Below are positions 61,493 to 64,000 of a stretch of 64,000 nucleotides of DNA, in pieces; within the stretch, counting starts at the first letter, position 1; every line of letters begins with the position of its first letter. A program made the position numbers and the translations under genes. Source of the DNA: Oceanobacter sp045430275 (GTDB lineage Bacteria; Pseudomonadota; Gammaproteobacteria; Pseudomonadales; Oceanobacteraceae); contig JAILXU010000012.1 in the NCBI GenBank assembly GCA_045430275.1, positions 62,001-126,000 on the forward strand, written 5' to 3'. The notes under the pieces are model-generated. The model worked only from the letters and a program-made list of their open reading frames with translations. It was not told the origin of the DNA and did not search any database.

Positions 61493-62986
61493 ATGACCCC
61501 GTTACGCTATCAGCAGGTTGAACACTGGATACAAGCAGGCATCCGCGAACAGCGCTGGCAAGCCGGAGAACGTCTGCCGTCCATTCGCACCCTGTGTCAG
61601 CAATTCGGGGTGTCCAAAATCACCGTGCAACACGCGTTTCAACGACTGGAAGCCCAGCGCCTGGTTGAAGCCAGACCGCGTTCTGGTTATTACGTGCTGG
61701 AACGCACCGAGCCGTCCACAACCAGCATCACTCCAACCGCCGCTGGCTCTGCCACCGTCCCGACCCCGTCGGGCGTCACAGTACACACGCTGTTGCTGGA
61801 AGTGATGGAACAGGGCGCGGCGTTTGACCTGTGCCCTCCGAAGGTGAACTGCCATGAACCCAGCATTCGGGTTCCAGCCGATGCACGCCAGCGCGAACCC
61901 GGCCAAACAGCCTTGAATCGCAGCCTGGGCCGTGCTCTGAGACGCCAGCAAAGCCAGCATCACAGCTACTACGACCAGCCCGCCGGAGAGACCAGTTTAC
62001 GGTTTCAGATTGGCGAACGTTACCGTCGCCGCGCCACCGTACTGGAGCTGCAGGACATCTGTATCACTAACGGTTGTCAGCACAGCCTGTTTCTGGCCCT
62101 GATGAGCGTGTGCCAGGCTGGCGATGTGGTGGCAGTCGAAGCACCGGGGTTCTATGGAGCCTTGCAACTGCTCGAACAACTGCAACTCAAGGTGATTGAA
62201 ATTCCCAGCCATGCAGAGCAAGGGATGGATATGGACGCACTGGAACAGGCGCTGGCTCGCTGGCCAATCCGGGCAGTGCTGATCACCCCGGCCTTTGCCA
62301 CGCCCACCGGTGCCCTGCTACCGGATAGCGCTCGCCAGCATCTGATGACCTTGGCCGAACAACACGATCTGGCCATCATTGAAGACGACATCTACGCCGA
62401 GACCGCCTTTAACCCGGCCAGCCATCCCGGTGCCGAACTGCTGCCTTCACCGCTCAAGGCACTGGATCACCAACAGCCGAGCCATCAGCAGCGCGTTATC
62501 CTGTGCGGCTCCTATTCCAAGTGCCTGTCCAAAGACTTGCGACTGGGCTGGATTGCCGGAGGACGCTGGCACGACCGAATACTGCGCCTCAAGCTGGTGA
62601 GCCAACTGGCCAGCAACCGCTCCCATCAGCAAGGGCTGGCTGACTTTATCGAAGACGGCGGCTTGCTCCGTCATCTGAAACGCTACCGCCAGACCCTGCG
62701 TCAGCAACGTGATCAACTGCTGCATCACCTGCGAGACTGGCCTATTCCCACTCCGGCCATTCCCAATGGCGGCCTGACACTCTGGCTGAGCCTGCCAGCT
62801 TCCATCAACACCCTGACGCTCTATCAACAGGCCCGCCACCACGGCATTACCATCACACCCGGCCCGTTGTTTTCGGCATCCGGGCAATTCCAGAATCACC
62901 TGCGCCTCAGCTACGCCCATCCGTGGACACCCGTTAGAATTCAGGCATTACAAACGTTGCGGCATTTGATTGAAGACAACGCTTGA
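61493..62986 (+). CDS. MocR/PdxR-type GntR regulator with aminotransferase domain
   Basis: A 497-residue chimera: GntR winged helix at the N-terminus (IREQRWQAGERLPSIRTLCQQFGVSKITVQHAFQRLEAQRLVEARPRSGYYVL) and a fold-I aminotransferase domain (~110-497) with the PLP Lys in CGSYSKCLSKDLRLGWIAGG. Such regulators sense PLP or an amino acid and control pathways such as PLP synthesis, GABA or taurine use. Its target is unknown; ccoG is divergent but may be unrelated. Confidence 0.9.
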   Translation: MTPLRYQQVEHWIQAGIREQRWQAGERLPSIRTLCQQFGVSKITVQHAFQRLEAQRLVEARPRSGYYVLERTEPSTTSITPTAAGSATVPTPSGVTVHTLLLEVMEQGAAFDLCPPKVNCHEPSIRVPADARQREPGQTALNRSLGRALRRQQSQHHSYYDQPAGETSLRFQIGERYRRRATVLELQDICITNGCQHSLFLALMSVCQAGDVVAVEAPGFYGALQLLEQLQLKVIEIPSHAEQGMDMDALEQALARWPIRAVLITPAFATPTGALLPDSARQHLMTLAEQHDLAIIEDDIYAETAFNPASHPGAELLPSPLKALDHQQPSHQQRVILCGSYSKCLSKDLRLGWIAGGRWHDRILRLKLVSQLASNRSHQQGLADFIEDGGLLRHLKRYRQTLRQQRDQLLHHLRDWPIPTPAIPNGGLTLWLSLPASINTLTLYQQARHHGITITPGPLFSASGQFQNHLRLSYAHPWTPVRIQALQTLRHLIEDNA

Positions 62987-63105
62987 TCACGATCAGAGCT
63001 GAAAGCACTGGCCCTTCAGGTATGCTAACGATCAGGGAATGTTTACAAGGAATGAAAGATGAATGGGTCGAACCGCTCCAACCAACCAGAAAAGACATGC
63101 GTCAG

Positions 63106-63135
63106 GTTGTTCCCATTGGGAACAACTGCCATAAT
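63106..63135 (+). promoter_or_regulatory. Palindrome and promoter upstream of the Abi region
   Basis: GTTGTTCCC (63106-63114) and GGGAACAAC (63118-63126) are a perfect nine-base inverted repeat with a three-base centre, an excellent operator shape. TTGTTC (63107-63112) could serve as -35 with CATAAT (63130-63135) as -10 at 17-base spacing, so a bound repressor would cover the promoter. Transcription would begin near 63142, at the start of the structured element. Confidence 0.5.
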
Positions 63136-63141
63136 GTTCTC

Positions 63142-63208
63142 CAACAACACCTCCCAAGCCTATGGCCAGCGCAAGCTGACTACGCTCAAACCGGGAGGTT
63201 TCTTTTTT
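63142..63208 (+). ncRNA. Candidate abiF-type small RNA / attenuator
   Basis: A compact structured stretch of about 67 bases. ACCTCCC (63149-63155) pairs with GGGAGGT (63193-63199). Inside are GCC-TAT-GGC (63158-63166) and CAGC-GCAA-GCTG (63167-63178), a GNRA-capped hairpin. The 3' end reads GGTTTCTTTTTT, a U-tract. An alternative local hairpin AAACC-GGGA-GGTTT (63188-63201) directly before the U-tract excludes the long stem, so the element can behave as a classic terminator. It lies 15 bases before an Abi_2 gene. Conserved abiF RNAs upstream of abiF genes have been described by comparative genomics; membership here is inferred from position and shape, not a model search. Confidence 0.5.
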
Positions 63209-63222
63209 CTGGGGGCTAAATA

Positions 63223-64000
63223 ATGCGGCATTACCAGAAACCTCCCCTCAGCCTTGCTGAACAAATTCAGAAACTGAAACATCGTAGTCTTGTAATCAAC
63301 GATGATGCTCTGGCAACAAGCTGTCTTTCCACTATTGGGTTTTATCGTCTGAGTGCTTACTTCATTCCCTTTGAAGACAAAAATAATACGGTAGTACAGC
63401 ACGCTTTTCTGCCGGGTACGACTTTTGATCAAATTTTGTTCCTATACGTATTTGATCGTCGACTCAGACTCTTAATCCTAGAAGCACTTGAGCGTATTGA
63501 AGTTGCTGTACGTACTAGCTGGACAAATGCGCTCACCACCTCAACAGGCGATTCGCATGCGTATATGAAGTCTGAGTATTTCAAGAACCCTCATGAGCAT
63601 CTTAAACATCTGAACCGTGTCACCAGTGACGTATTGGACAGTAAGGAAAAGTTTGTCAGCAGTTATCGTAAAAAATACGTGAAACCATTTTTACCACCCA
63701 CGTGGGCTGTAGCAGAAACGCTGAGTTTCGGAGGCTTGTCCCTCTGGTACAGCAATACTCAGAATAATCATGTTAAAAAGCAGGTATCAGACAGTTTCAA
63801 TATTCCAACCGTAGAGCTAATGGAAGGCGTTCTTGAAGCACTCACTGTGCTGCGAAATATTTGTGCGCATCATGCTCGCTGCTGGAACCGGGAATACGTC
63901 AAACGACTACCATTACTCAAACGTTTACGTAATACGTTAGCTATCAATACAGTTGAAACCAGCCATAAAGACTATTTACGGTCACTGGGAAATGTACTTG
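63223..64000 (+). CDS. Abi_2 (AbiD/AbiF-like) abortive infection protein, partial
   Basis: At least 259 residues, running off the right edge. It matches the Abi_2 (COG4823) family: KPPLSLAEQIQKLKHRSLVINDD, CLSTIGFYRLSAYFIPFE, FDQILFLYVFDRRLRLLILEALERIEVAVRTSWTNAL and SFGGLSLWYSN. RNICAHH near residue 217 is the Rx4H pattern of HEPN-type RNases, so it may cut RNA during phage infection. GGGGG lies seven bases before ATG 63223. Its base composition is more AT-rich than its neighbours, suggesting transfer. The candidate RNA just upstream may restrain or guide it. AbiD and AbiF cannot be told apart by eye. Confidence 0.85.
   Translation, partial: MRHYQKPPLSLAEQIQKLKHRSLVINDDALATSCLSTIGFYRLSAYFIPFEDKNNTVVQHAFLPGTTFDQILFLYVFDRRLRLLILEALERIEVAVRTSWTNALTTSTGDSHAYMKSEYFKNPHEHLKHLNRVTSDVLDSKEKFVSSYRKKYVKPFLPPTWAVAETLSFGGLSLWYSNTQNNHVKKQVSDSFNIPTVELMEGVLEALTVLRNICAHHARCWNREYVKRLPLLKRLRNTLAINTVETSHKDYLRSLGNVL

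Noticed and set aside
62983..63219. 78-residue frame between the MocR and Abi genes
   Set aside because: No family match, and it runs through the palindrome and the structured RNA element, which explain the sequence better.

Overview
The window looks like chromosomal DNA from a marine, Oceanospirillales-like gammaproteobacterium. The grounds are the gene content and pairings (prlC-yheV, zur-znuCB/znuA, rsd, dsbB, hslR-hslO, nudE, yheS with a TIGR02444 protein, CcoG) and the moderate GC content. The genus cannot be fixed from sequence reading alone, and all family names below come from reading the translated proteins, not from database searches.

Left edge (1-1839): the last codons of a probable Cas2e gene, a short leader, and a type I-E style CRISPR array of 29 repeats and 28 spacers on a 61-62 nt period. 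The array ends in a degenerate repeat next to prlC. Any other cas genes would lie to the left, outside the window.

1950-24.6 kb: housekeeping and envelope genes. These are oligopeptidase A and its small zinc-ribbon partner, a three-lipoprotein operon (COG3014-like, LpoB-like, LPP20), YceI with cytochrome b561 and a divergent LysR regulator, a MATE exporter, an SCO1/SenC protein, a VanZ/LVIVD protein pair, the zinc-uptake regulon (zur-znuC-znuB divergent from znuA), glmU, an ABC-F ATPase, rsd and dsbB.

24.7-43.2 kb: gshA, tex, a secreted LruC/GEVED protein with a small lipoprotein, pckA, hslO-hslR-yrfG, nudE, lrgAB, tRNA-Leu(UAG), an AI-2E family permease, a short malic enzyme, an MFS/AraC divergent pair and a membrane-anchored non-specific nuclease.

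43.4-59.7 kb: a complete phenylacetate catabolic cluster. On the minus strand the order of transcription is paaF-G-H-I-J-K then A-B-C-D-E then Z. Divergent on the plus strand are paaN, paaY and the repressor gene paaX. PaaK makes phenylacetyl-CoA, PaaABCDE epoxidises the ring, PaaG isomerises it to the oxepin, PaaZ opens and oxidises it, and PaaJ/F/H carry out the beta-oxidation steps to acetyl-CoA and succinyl-CoA. PaaI and PaaY are thioesterases that rescue CoA. Strong hairpins after paaK and paaE suggest the cluster is several transcription units.

Right edge (59.9-64 kb): an orphan ccoG, a divergent MocR-type regulator, and an AT-richer Abi_2 (AbiD/AbiF-like) abortive-infection gene that runs off the window. 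Directly upstream of it sits a compact structured element with its own promoter-like palindrome and a U-tract terminator, which I read as a candidate abiF-type non-coding RNA. With the CRISPR array at the other edge, this is the most interesting accessory content in the window.
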